Source of the DNA: Fibrobacter sp.
GTDB lineage: Bacteria; Fibrobacterota; Fibrobacteria; Fibrobacterales; Fibrobacteraceae
DNA: 64,000 nt
Direction of reading: 5' to 3'
Assembly (NCBI GenBank): GCA_024398935.1
Contig: JAKSIH010000002.1
Location: 62,001 to 126,000 of the forward strand
In this document: piece by piece, positions 18,197 to 26,344 of the stretch
Position numbering within the stretch: the stretch's first letter is position 1
Layout: each line of letters opens with the position of its first letter
Program-made: the position numbers and the translations under genes
The notes under the pieces: model-generated
Seen by the model: only the letters and a program-made list of their open reading frames with translations
Told to the model about the DNA's origin: nothing
Databases searched by the model: none

Positions 18197-18230
18197 GGCG
18201 TTCTATTTAAAGGGACGCCTTTGTTTTTTT
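18197..18230 (+). terminator. Terminator between potC and potD
   Basis: GGCGT pairs with ACGCC around a 14-nt loop, followed by TTTGTTTTTTT. The stem is short but the T-run is long. It may act as a partial terminator that sets the potD ratio. Confidence 0.55.
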
Positions 18231-18288
18231 ATCTTGTAGGTAACCGGTATAAGTTGAGCCGTCCAACCACCTCCCCAAGGATAAACAA

Positions 18289-19353
18289 GTGAAAAAAATC
18301 CTCCTTGCACTAACTCTTCTAGCAACCTTCGCCCTCTTTGTTGGATGCAACGACGAACAGAAGTCCGCAGAAAAATCAAAAAAAGTCACTGTCATGATCT
18401 ACAGTGAATATATCGATCCGGAAATGCTTACGGAATTCGAACTGAAGACCGGTTTCAAACTTCAGCTGGAACTCTACGAAGCCCAGGAAGAAATGATCAG
18501 CAAGCTTCAGGCCTCCGGCACCAGCCAGTACGACGTGATCATTGCAAGCGATGTGGTAATCCAGCAGATGGTCCACTTGAACCTGATCGGGAAAATTGAC
18601 ACCAACAAGATTCCCAACCGGACAAATATCGCTGACCAGTTCAGGAATCCCAGCTACGACCCCACCAACGACTACACCATTCCCTATCTGTGGGGAACCA
18701 CCGGCATTCTCTACCGCGACAGCACGGTAGACCCGATGAAGGTCAGCTACAGCATGCTGTTCGACGCCAAGCAAACCAAGGGCAACTTCAGCCTCCTGGA
18801 AGAAAGCCGCTCCATGCTTTCCATGGCCCTGCAGGCAAAGGGTTACGACGCCAACAGCGTAAACCAGAAGGAAATTAACGAAGCCGTGGAATACATCCTC
18901 CAGGCAAAGAAGGATCCTCACTTCCTGGGCTTTGACGGTTCCGTAGGCGGCAAGGACAAGGTTCTTTCCAAGATGGACTGGGCCGCAATTGTATTTAACG
19001 GAGAGGCAATGGCTGCAATCAACGAAGACCCCGAACTGCGGTTCGCCATCCCTACCGAAGGCTCCTTCATGTGGGTTGATGCCATGACCCTTAGTTCCAA
19101 GGCTCCCAATGTTGAAGGTGCCTACGCGTTCATGAACTACATCCTGGAAGCCAAGACCGGTGCCCAGCTGGCAAAGTACATCAACTACGCCACACCCAAT
19201 AAGGCATCCCTCGAAGTGATTGACGCCGAATTCAAGAACAACCGCGTCATTAATCCTTCCGAAGAAGAAATCAGGCGCATGGTGTTCCTGAAGGATCCCG
19301 GTGAAGCAGCCCGCCTCTTCGACGAAGCCTGGACGATAGTAAAGACTCGTTAA
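18289..19353 (+). CDS. potD: Spermidine/putrescine-binding lipoprotein
   Basis: The substrate-binding component of the polyamine importer, 354 residues. It is lipid-anchored rather than free: MKKILLALTLLATFALFVGC places the lipidated Cys at position 20. The mature part shows PotD features: VMIYSEYIDPEMLTEFE at the start, YDVIIASDVVIQQM, TIPYLWGTTGILYR and WVDAMTLSSKAPN. The start is GTG at 18289 with AAGGA upstream. The last codons and stop form the left arm of a 48-bp palindrome that is duplicated downstream. Confidence 0.92.
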   Translation: MKKILLALTLLATFALFVGCNDEQKSAEKSKKVTVMIYSEYIDPEMLTEFELKTGFKLQLELYEAQEEMISKLQASGTSQYDVIIASDVVIQQMVHLNLIGKIDTNKIPNRTNIADQFRNPSYDPTNDYTIPYLWGTTGILYRDSTVDPMKVSYSMLFDAKQTKGNFSLLEESRSMLSMALQAKGYDANSVNQKEINEAVEYILQAKKDPHFLGFDGSVGGKDKVLSKMDWAAIVFNGEAMAAINEDPELRFAIPTEGSFMWVDAMTLSSKAPNVEGAYAFMNYILEAKTGAQLAKYINYATPNKASLEVIDAEFKNNRVINPSEEEIRRMVFLKDPGEAARLFDEAWTIVKTR

Positions 19354-19485
19354 TCGTTCATCGATAGGGAACCTCCGGTCATTAACGAGTCACGCTGGAA
19401 TACAGCGCGTACTTGATAGAGGCCGCAAGATGGTACGGAGTCGTTAATCGTTCATCGATAGAGAACCTCCGGCTATTAACGAGTC
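19344..19485 (+). repeat. Duplicated palindrome at the 3' end of potD
   Basis: Two 48-bp copies (19344-19391 and 19438-19485, 94 bp apart) of GACTCGTTAAT ... ATTAACGAGTC share the inner sequence CGTTCATCGATAG-GAACCTCCGG. Each folds as an 11-bp stem with a ~26-nt loop. The first contains the potD stop codon. Confidence 0.8.
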
Positions 19486-19506
19486 ACGAAATTTTTTCCT
19501 AGATGA

Positions 19507-19533
19507 AAAAAGTCCCGCTATGCGGGACTTTTC
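19507..19533 (+). terminator. Terminator after potD
   Basis: AAAAGTCCCGC pairs with GCGGGACTTTT around a 3-nt loop, followed by T-rich sequence. The reverse strand is similar, so it may also stop xth transcripts. Confidence 0.88.
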
Positions 19534-19581
19534 GTTTTCATGAGATTCTTTCTCAGCGATTTTCCTTATCCAGGAAAAATC

Positions 19582-20388
19582 CTATCCTTCGTTTTTGGTG
19601 ATGGGCAAAGGCGAGAACGGGGGTTCCAGCTCAATGGAAATGGGGCAATGATCGGACCCCATCACAATATCGTAAATATTCGAGCTGATCACATTGGGTG
19701 CGAGGGCTGCATCTACGAAGGCATAGTCCAGACGCCAGCCTACATTCCGCTTACGGGCGCCGAACCGATTACTCCACCAGGAATACTTGTCCTTCTGATC
19801 CGGATGGAGCAGACGGAAACTATCCACGAAACCGTTTTCTACGTACTTGTCCATCCAGGCACGTTCAATGGGCAAAAAGCCGCTGACGTTTTCATTCTCC
19901 TTGGGACGGGCGATATCAATTTCCTTGTGGCAGGTATTGTAGTCGCCGACGGTTACGACATGCTTTCCGTTACTGAGCCAGCGCTTGCTGTTTTCAAGGA
20001 AGGCGTCGTAGAAACGGAGCTTGTAGTCCAGACGGTCGTCCCCGGAACCTCCGTTGGGGAAATAGATGCAGTTCAGAACCCAGTCCGGAAAGACCAGCTG
20101 GAGGACCCTGCCTTCGTCGTCAAATTCCTCGATATCAAAGCCATAGTTGACCTGGTCCGGTTCAATCTGCGTAAGGACGCCTACGCCGCTATAGCCCTTC
20201 TTACGGGCACAGGGATTCCAGTAGGATACATACCCCTCGGCATTTGTAATGCTTTCGGGAATCTGGTCCTTTTCGGCACGAACTTCCTGCAGGCAGAGTA
20301 TATCGGGCCTGGTATCATTAAACCACTTCTCGAAATCCTTCTTGAGTGCAGAACGGATGCCGTTCACATTCCAGCTGTAAATGTTCAT
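19582..20388 (-). CDS. xth: Exodeoxyribonuclease III
   Basis: An AP endonuclease/3'-5' exonuclease for base-excision repair, 268 residues in the usual range. The exonuclease-endonuclease-phosphatase fold is clear: MNIYSWNVNGIRSALKK (N-terminal Asn), CLQEVRAEKDQIP (catalytic Glu), GDYNTCHKEIDIARPK (Asp-x-Asn), and the C-terminal WRLDYAFVD and GSDHCPI with the catalytic Asp-His. GGGTAAC before the ATG is a weak ribosome site. It is convergent with potD and divergent from the following lipoprotein gene. Confidence 0.94.
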   Translation of the reverse strand: MNIYSWNVNGIRSALKKDFEKWFNDTRPDILCLQEVRAEKDQIPESITNAEGYVSYWNPCARKKGYSGVGVLTQIEPDQVNYGFDIEEFDDEGRVLQLVFPDWVLNCIYFPNGGSGDDRLDYKLRFYDAFLENSKRWLSNGKHVVTVGDYNTCHKEIDIARPKENENVSGFLPIERAWMDKYVENGFVDSFRLLHPDQKDKYSWWSNRFGARKRNVGWRLDYAFVDAALAPNVISSNIYDIVMGSDHCPISIELEPPFSPLPITKNEG

Positions 20389-20609
20389 TTGTTACCCAAT
20401 CTTAATTCCGACATCAATAATAGCTTTTTCAGAATGTCATGGAGTGACATTGGAAATCTTTTTGCGCAGGGCCCTTTTTCTGTTGTTTTTTTACCGATTT
20501 TCGGGATTTAGGTTTATCAAAATTTACAAACAGTCTTTTTCAGACACTTTTTATGGCAAACTTTTAAACATTCTCACAAGAAAAAAAACACATAAGCAAA
20601 TTATAAAGT

Positions 20610-20615
20610 TATATT
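20610..20615 (+). promoter_or_regulatory. -10 box 7 nt before a lipoprotein start
   Basis: TATATT ends 7 nt before ATG 20623, and there is no ribosome binding site. This is the same geometry as at xseA and the leu leader. Confidence 0.45.
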
Positions 20616-20622
20616 TAGCCAT

Positions 20623-21207
20623 ATGAAATCGAAATTTTTGCTTTTCTCTAGTGCTTTGATGCTGACATTCTTAGCCGGCTGTGCTGGTTCGTCTAAAGAT
20701 GACAACCTGGAAGTTCCCACCAACCTCCCCCCCATTTGCCGGGATATCGACTTTGTGGAACAGCCGGACATGCGTGAAATGTGCGGAGTCCGTACGGTTC
20801 GCAGCAAGGCCTATAAGAACATTCCCCAGCAGCGCTATCTGATCAAGCCCCAGGAAACTTCCATCGTCAAGACGGGTAACAAGCTGGAACTTCGCTTCCA
20901 GAACTCCCTGCCCATTGTCCTGGATGGCCCCATCAAGGACGAAATGATCTTCAACCAGGAAAAGCGACTCCAGAAGGTTATCAATACATTCGACTACCAC
21001 GAAATCTACAACAAGGGGTCCGAACGTATCCGCATTTTCAAGATGGGCATCCCCACCGATATGGGTTCCACCTACGATTTCTGCTTCCGCATTCCCGAAA
21101 AGAAGGGTAACGACAGAACCCGTAACAAGGCCATGGGTAACCATATCGAAGCCATGAGCTGTGCGGATTTCGACCACCTGGTGGAAGAAAAGAAGAACCG
21201 TAAGTAA
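20623..21207 (+). CDS. Small lipoprotein, function unknown
   Basis: A 194-residue lipoprotein precursor (MKSKFLLFSSALMLTFLAGC, Cys20). The mature protein has a central beta-rich part (SIVKTGNKLELRFQNSLPIVLDGP) and a basic C-terminus. Cysteines at PPICRD, REMCGV, DFCFR and MSCADF could pair as disulphides outside the inner membrane. I do not recognise the family. It stands alone between xth and the RNase Z-like gene. Its start codon lies directly after a TATATT box, suggesting a leaderless message. Confidence 0.75.
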   Translation: MKSKFLLFSSALMLTFLAGCAGSSKDDNLEVPTNLPPICRDIDFVEQPDMREMCGVRTVRSKAYKNIPQQRYLIKPQETSIVKTGNKLELRFQNSLPIVLDGPIKDEMIFNQEKRLQKVINTFDYHEIYNKGSERIRIFKMGIPTDMGSTYDFCFRIPEKKGNDRTRNKAMGNHIEAMSCADFDHLVEEKKNRK

Positions 21208-21240
21208 CAGTTCTCCGCAAAACCGATCAAGGCTTTCACT

Positions 21241-21271
21241 AAAGGACATCCTTCATGGGATGTCCCTTTTT
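21241..21271 (+). terminator. Terminator after the small lipoprotein
   Basis: GGACATCC pairs with GGATGTCC around a 6-nt loop and is followed by C and five T. Confidence 0.8.
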
Positions 21272-21318
21272 GTATCTGTAAAAATTGCTAGATTTGCCTG
21301 CGAAAAAAAAAGGACAAG

Positions 21319-22209
21319 ATGGCACCCGAAAACAGGAACATTCACAACGCCTTGCGACAGGCTCACATCGAGACGCCCTGCACCTCCGTTGCCGGGTTTT
21401 CCATTTCAGGACTGGCCACCTACCTGCAAATGCCGGAACTTGATTTTTGCGTGGACATGGGAGAATGCCCTCTGACGGCAACGGCTATCAACCATGTATT
21501 TCTCACCCACGCACATGGCGATCATGGTCGCTGCCTCATGCGCCACCACAGTCTTAGAAAGATGATGGGCGTCGAGCGGGACAGCGTATACTATATGCCT
21601 GATTTCATCGTGGACCGGGCAAGGGACTGGATTCGCGCCGAAGCCATGTTCGAAGGGGTTCCCGACAGCAAGTTCCGTTTTCCCAACATTGTCGCCGTTT
21701 CGCCCAACGAGCTGACTTTCCTGGAATACCGCAAGGATCTGGCTCTTGAGGTTTTTGAGGTAAAGCATTCCATACCCGCCATGGGAGGAACTATTTACCA
21801 CTACAAGAAAAAACTAAAGGACGAATTTTTACAGAAGACTCCCGCCGAGCTCATCGAGTTGAGAAAGAACGGCGTAGAAATCACCCGCGAAGTCTATGAC
21901 CCGCAAGTCAGTTTCATGGGAGACTGCATGGGAGAAAGCCTGCTGGACAACTATCGGGTTTTCCAGTCCAAGGTGTTGATTACGGAATGCACCTTCCTTT
22001 CGCCGGAAGACGAATCCATGAGCGTGAAAAAGGGACACAGCCATATCAACGATATCGTAAAGGCTTTGAACGAAATGGGCGACGGAGTAAAATGCGAAAA
22101 GATTATCCTGAGTCACTTTTCCATGAAGTATTCCGACAAATACATCAGGGACGTCGTCGCCAAGAGTATTCCAGAAAAATTCAGGGATAGAGTGGTGGTC
22201 TTGTTGTAG
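21319..22209 (+). CDS. Metallo-beta-lactamase-fold hydrolase, RNase Z-like
   Basis: A 296-residue MBL-fold protein. The zinc motif HxHxDH appears as THAHGDHGRC (about residues 63-72). FMGDCMGESLL supplies a later metal ligand, and IILSHFSMKYSDKYI resembles the C-terminal His motif (HFSxRY) of tRNase Z. The protein also has SISGLATYLQ near its N-terminus, like the RNase Z opening. It is probably a tRNA 3'-processing enzyme or a close relative. The central part (HSIPAMGGTIYHYKKKLKDEF) has the substrate-arm position seen in long RNase Z variants. AAGGAC precedes the ATG. Confidence 0.78.
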   Translation: MAPENRNIHNALRQAHIETPCTSVAGFSISGLATYLQMPELDFCVDMGECPLTATAINHVFLTHAHGDHGRCLMRHHSLRKMMGVERDSVYYMPDFIVDRARDWIRAEAMFEGVPDSKFRFPNIVAVSPNELTFLEYRKDLALEVFEVKHSIPAMGGTIYHYKKKLKDEFLQKTPAELIELRKNGVEITREVYDPQVSFMGDCMGESLLDNYRVFQSKVLITECTFLSPEDESMSVKKGHSHINDIVKALNEMGDGVKCEKIILSHFSMKYSDKYIRDVVAKSIPEKFRDRVVVLL

Positions 22210-22325
22210 TGAAGAATGAAAGATGAAGAATGAACCGACCTCATACCTCAAGCGAAGCGTACTCACCCCTAGTCCCTAAACCAGCAGATGAACATAGTGA
22301 CAAAGAATCTAGGAACAGAAAGATT

Positions 22326-23066
22326 ATGAGCGAAGAAATAAAAAACGAAAACGAAGAAGTTGTAGAAAAGGAAGTGGTCATTCCGGAATTTTTCCGTGAC
22401 CTGAAGGAAGACGAAAACGCCAAGGCCCTCTGGCACTATGTATTCCGCACCAACGGTGACCGTAAGCCTATCGCCACCCCCGACGGCCTCCCCCACAAGC
22501 TGGACTTTGACTGGAAGGACATGTTCCCGAACCATAACGACCATATCGAAGTAGAAATCGGTTCCGGCAAGGGAAGCTTCATCGCAGACTACGCTGCCAA
22601 GCACCCGGACTACTACATCATGGGTAGCGAATGGGACTACACCTGGGCAGCATTCGCCCAACGCAAGATGAACAAGGCCGGCGTTCTCGAAAACGCCAGC
22701 ATGCTTCGCGGCGACGTGTTCTATTTCCTCCGCGACTGCGTCAAGGACAATACCGTGGACGCCTTCCACATGTACTTCCCGGACCCGTGGCCCAAGGAGC
22801 GCCATCACAAGAATCGTCTGCTCCGCCCCGACTTTCTGGAGCAGGTTGCCCGCGTGCTGAAACCCGGCAAGAGAATTTTCTACTGGGGTACAGACCACAA
22901 GGAATACAACGAAGTTGCTCTTGAAGTTTTCGACAACTTTGCCGGCTGCAAGGTGCTGGTCCGCAACACTGCAGAACCCACCGAAGGCATCATGACTGGC
23001 TTCGAAAAGAAGTACCGCAAGGAAGGAAGACCCATCTACAGAAGTATCGTGGAGTTTGAGAAATAA
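22326..23066 (+). CDS. trmB: tRNA (guanine-N7-)-methyltransferase
   Basis: TrmB makes m7G46 in tRNA variable loops. The SAM site is visible as EVEIGSGKGSFIADYA (about residues 74-89). The family hallmark FPDPWPKERHHKNRLL is at about 154-169, with TDHKEYNEVALEVF following, and the tail TGFEKKYRKEGRPIYR is typical. ATG 22326 is preferred over upstream in-frame starts because AGGAAC lies before it. The first ~30 residues (MSEEIKNENEEVVEKEVV) are an acidic extension not needed for the fold. It is followed by an AT-rich repeat region before recN. Confidence 0.93.
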   Translation: MSEEIKNENEEVVEKEVVIPEFFRDLKEDENAKALWHYVFRTNGDRKPIATPDGLPHKLDFDWKDMFPNHNDHIEVEIGSGKGSFIADYAAKHPDYYIMGSEWDYTWAAFAQRKMNKAGVLENASMLRGDVFYFLRDCVKDNTVDAFHMYFPDPWPKERHHKNRLLRPDFLEQVARVLKPGKRIFYWGTDHKEYNEVALEVFDNFAGCKVLVRNTAEPTEGIMTGFEKKYRKEGRPIYRSIVEFEK

Positions 23067-23245
23067 TTGATAACTAAGGCGAGTGAAGCGGCCAAGCTTG
23101 CTTGGACATTTCCGAGCCGGTTATCAAAAATAACGAAGTTATTAATTGATGATTGATGATTGATGATTGATGATTATGTTGCTAGGCGGCGCAGCCGCGA
23201 TTATTTAAATTGTCCATTATCAATTATCCATTATCAATTGTCTTT
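23067..23245. repeat. Family B AT-rich inverted repeat, copy 3, with heptamer tandem
   Basis: At 23144-23175 the heptamer ATTGATG is repeated about four times. Then come a GC hairpin GGCGGCGCAGCCGC and a right arm with ATTTAAATTGTCCATTATCA and ATTATCCATTATCAATTG. The 23067-23140 part holds further short palindromes (CCAAGCTTGCTTGG, AATAACGAAGTTATT). There is no gene in this 225-bp gap. Confidence 0.65.
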
Positions 23246-23290
23246 TTCTGTCATCTTCTGACATCCGTATTTTGCTAGTTTATTATCGCT

Positions 23291-24943
23291 ATGTTAAAAT
23301 CTCTTTCTATTAACGGCTTTACATTGATTGCCCAGGCGGAAGTTCCCTTCCGTAAGGGATTTACCGCTATTACAGGCGAAACGGGCGCAGGCAAGTCCGT
23401 CCTTCTCAAGTCCCTGCGAGTGGTTTGCGGAGACAAGGCTCAAGGAACATTTGTCCGTAGCGGAGCAGAGAAGGCCGTGGTCGAGGCAACCTTTGACATA
23501 GCAAATGAACCGGAAGTAAAAAAGGTCCTGAAAGAGCTGGAACTGGACGACGACAGTGATGAGCTGGTCATCCGTCGGGAAGTCCAGGAGAACGGCAAGG
23601 GCCGCGCCCGGGTCAACGGTGCAATCGTCAACTTGGCAGACCTGCAGAAACTGGGTGAAGAACTAATCCAGATGCACGGCCAGAGCGAACAGTTGCTATT
23701 ACGAGATACCCGCACTCATGCCAAGATGCTGGACGACTTCGCAGGAAACCAGGAACTGCTGACTGAATACGGAAACCACTGGAGCGCCTGGAACGAGATC
23801 AGGGCAAAGATTGTAGAAACCGAAGAAAGGGCAAAGAATCTTGCCGCTCAGAAAGACTTCCTAAAATTCCAGTTTGAGGAACTTACCAAGGCAACCCTTA
23901 AGGAAGGCGAAGAGGAAGCTCTCGAGGAAAAAGTCAACAGCGCATCCAAGGCGGAAGCGGAACGCCGCTATCTAGATGAAGTCCAGGGACTTCTGGGTGG
24001 TGAAAACGGCCTACTGGACCAGGTACAGTTGCTCCAGGCAAAGATGCGGACTCTTGCGGCAAAAGTTTCCGACTACGACGAGGACCTGCAGGCCCTGGTC
24101 GAAGTCGCCGATCCCTTTGAAAGCATCTGCAAGGACCTGATGCGGCTTAGCCCCAGTGCGGCGGTCAGCGAAGCCGATATTGACCGAGCAAACGCCCGAA
24201 TCGCACAAATCCAGAAGCTGAAAAGAAAATACCGTACAGATGTTAATGGACTGATCGAGCTGACGGAACAACGCCAAAAGGAACTGGACTGTCTGGAGAA
24301 TCTGGACGCGGACCTGGAGGAACTAAACCGCCAGGCAGCCAAGGAACAGATGGAGTTGAATCGCATTGCCGGATTGTTGACGGTAGCCCGAAAGGAGGCG
24401 GCGACCCGCTACGACAGGGCCGTCAGCGACATTCTGCATACGCTGGGCATGCCCAAGGCCGAATTCAGGACATCCATCGAGGAACAGCCCCTTACGCCTA
24501 TTGGAGCAGACCGCATCGAATTTCTGCTGGCGCCAAACCCCGGCGAAGGCTACAAGAGCCTGCAAAAGGCTGTTTCCGGCGGCGAACTGTCCCGAGTGCT
24601 GCTCGCCATCAAGAGCGTCATGGCGGACCTGGATCATGTTCCCCTGCTCATTTTTGACGAAGTAGATTCCGGCATTAGCGGAGAAGTAGGCAATAGCATT
24701 GGCGACGCCCTACGTAAACTGGGCAAGCACCACCAGATTCTCACCATCACCCACCTGCACCAGGTCGCAAGTCGCGCAGAGAACCAGCTTGCAGTAAGCA
24801 AGAGGGAAATCGAGGGCAGGACCTTCACATCCATAGTGGACCTGGACCGGGAAGGGCGCATTACCGAAATTTCGAGAATGCTGGGTGGCGATTCCGAAAC
24901 CGTTCGCGGACATGCCAAACAACTGCTAGAAGAAAATTTGTAG
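23291..24943 (+). CDS. recN: DNA repair protein RecN
   Basis: An SMC-like ATPase that acts at double-strand breaks. The 550 residues show Walker A ITGETGAGKSVLLKSL (~28-43) and QMHGQSEQLLL (~120-130). Long coiled coils follow (~165-370), then the signature VSGGELSRVLLAIK (~425) and Walker B PLLIFDEVDSGISGEVG (~452-468). The D/H-loop is HHQILTITHLHQVASRAE. Length and order are typical. The start ATG has no ribosome site; TTTATT ends 6 nt upstream. The next gene follows after 30 bp. Confidence 0.95.
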   Translation: MLKSLSINGFTLIAQAEVPFRKGFTAITGETGAGKSVLLKSLRVVCGDKAQGTFVRSGAEKAVVEATFDIANEPEVKKVLKELELDDDSDELVIRREVQENGKGRARVNGAIVNLADLQKLGEELIQMHGQSEQLLLRDTRTHAKMLDDFAGNQELLTEYGNHWSAWNEIRAKIVETEERAKNLAAQKDFLKFQFEELTKATLKEGEEEALEEKVNSASKAEAERRYLDEVQGLLGGENGLLDQVQLLQAKMRTLAAKVSDYDEDLQALVEVADPFESICKDLMRLSPSAAVSEADIDRANARIAQIQKLKRKYRTDVNGLIELTEQRQKELDCLENLDADLEELNRQAAKEQMELNRIAGLLTVARKEAATRYDRAVSDILHTLGMPKAEFRTSIEEQPLTPIGADRIEFLLAPNPGEGYKSLQKAVSGGELSRVLLAIKSVMADLDHVPLLIFDEVDSGISGEVGNSIGDALRKLGKHHQILTITHLHQVASRAENQLAVSKREIEGRTFTSIVDLDREGRITEISRMLGGDSETVRGHAKQLLEENL

Positions 24944-24973
24944 ATTTATAGGGAAATCTCAAGAGAGCGACTC

Positions 24974-26131
24974 ATGTCTGAAGAAAAAACATCGGATGTA
25001 AGATTAAGAACCCGAGTCTGGAGCGTCCTCCGGGCACTGGTTTTTGTTGCCGTAATCATCTTTATATGGCAGGGCATGGCTAAGACCGCCTGCGCATTTG
25101 TTTCTATTGCATTGGTTATGGGCTGGGTAAACCTGTACCAGCTCCGAGCTCAGGAAATTGAAAAGCCCTACTATCGTCTCTGGCTAAACTTTATCGACGG
25201 AGCCTTATCCTTCGTGGTCATGACAAGCATCTTTGTCAGGGACTTCATGCAGAACGAACATGTAGAAAAGCTCCTTGCAATCGGATGCGTATTCCTGCTT
25301 GCCCGACTAATCGGAAGCACCTTGTTTTCACTTGGAGTTCTCCGTGAAGGCAAACAACTTCCTCGCAAGCGTCGCTGGAGCAAGCTTTCCAACATTTCTA
25401 TCACGGCAACGATGGCAGTTTACCTACTGAATCTTGAAGACTATCAGCAGATATCCATGGTGACATCCATCCTGCTTATTGTCGCTGCCATGGTAGCTTA
25501 CGCCTACTGGTACTACCGCGACCCAGCACACCGCAAGCCCCTTTCCATTGCAAGCCAGCTCACCATGAGCCGCATTGTCCTGACGCCCTTCTTCCTCTGG
25601 GTATTCTTTTACGACAACGATCTTGACTACAGCAACAATAGCCTCGTGTTCAAGGTTCTTTCCCTCATCATGGTCCTTGGCTTTATGCTTACCGATTTTC
25701 TGGACGGAAAGCTTGCACGCGCCATGGGCGAAGTCAGTACCCTCGGGAAATATCTGGATCCTTTCAGCGACAAGATTTCCAACATGACCATCTTCATGTG
25801 CTTTATCGCAACAGGCTACGCTCCCGTCTGGATGGTCGCGGTTATTTATTTCCGTGAATCCAGTGTGGAGACTCTACGTACTCTTGCGGCAAGCGAAGGT
25901 TTGATCATGCCCGCCCGCAGAAGCGGCAAGTGGAAAACGGCTCTCCAGGGAATTGGTATCGTAGCCATTCTTCTCGGCGCAATTGATCCCGTGAGAGCGC
26001 TCGTCCCAGGATTCAACGAAATCTGGCCCACCTTCCCCACAATTGTAATGGGGGTCATTACCACGGTGACAGTCCTAAGTGGAGTGGACTATTTCGTTTC
26101 CAGCAAGCACATTCTAAAGAAGTTCGTATAA
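24974..26131 (+). CDS. CDP-alcohol phosphatidyltransferase (PgsA-like) with extra N-terminal membrane domain
   Basis: The C-terminal half (~195-385) is a CDP-alcohol phosphatidyltransferase. The motif DG-x2-AR-x8-G-x3-D-x3-D is complete in DFLDGKLARAMGEV...GKYLDPFSDK, and YFRESSVETLRTLAASEG matches PgsA (phosphatidylglycerophosphate synthase). The N-terminal half (~20-185) has about six extra membrane segments (VLRALVFVAVIIFIW, ACAFVSIALVMGWV and others) that standard ~180-200-residue PgsA lacks. It therefore looks like a fusion or lineage-specific extension. GAGAG before the ATG is a modest ribosome site. It lies 30 bp after recN, possibly co-transcribed. Confidence 0.85.
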   Translation: MSEEKTSDVRLRTRVWSVLRALVFVAVIIFIWQGMAKTACAFVSIALVMGWVNLYQLRAQEIEKPYYRLWLNFIDGALSFVVMTSIFVRDFMQNEHVEKLLAIGCVFLLARLIGSTLFSLGVLREGKQLPRKRRWSKLSNISITATMAVYLLNLEDYQQISMVTSILLIVAAMVAYAYWYYRDPAHRKPLSIASQLTMSRIVLTPFFLWVFFYDNDLDYSNNSLVFKVLSLIMVLGFMLTDFLDGKLARAMGEVSTLGKYLDPFSDKISNMTIFMCFIATGYAPVWMVAVIYFRESSVETLRTLAASEGLIMPARRSGKWKTALQGIGIVAILLGAIDPVRALVPGFNEIWPTFPTIVMGVITTVTVLSGVDYFVSSKHILKKFV

Positions 26132-26146
26132 TTTTGGCACAATCCC

Positions 26147-26175
26147 TTGACAAAGCTCAGGGGATTTTCTATATA
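26147..26175 (+). promoter_or_regulatory. Strong promoter of tRNA-fMet
   Basis: TTGACA at 26147-26152 and TATATA at 26170-26175 are separated by exactly 17 bp, and the tRNA begins 15 bp later. Confidence 0.85.
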
Positions 26176-26190
26176 TGGTTTCACAATCGA

Positions 26191-26264
<74 letters not shown>

Positions 26265-26278
26265 CTAAAAAAGATAAA

Positions 26279-26316
26279 AAGAAGAGAGAGCCAAATGTTC
26301 TCTCTTCTTTTTTTGT
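26279..26316 (+). terminator. Terminator after tRNA-fMet
   Basis: AGAAGAGAG pairs with CTCTCTTCT around an ~11-nt loop and is followed by seven T. Confidence 0.88.
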
Positions 26317-26344
26317 TTTGGATTTTTCTATTTTCGCAGCAATT

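Noticed and set aside
19540..20511. A 323-residue open frame on the plus strand
   Set aside because: It is antisense to xth, with no ribosome site and no recognisable motif.
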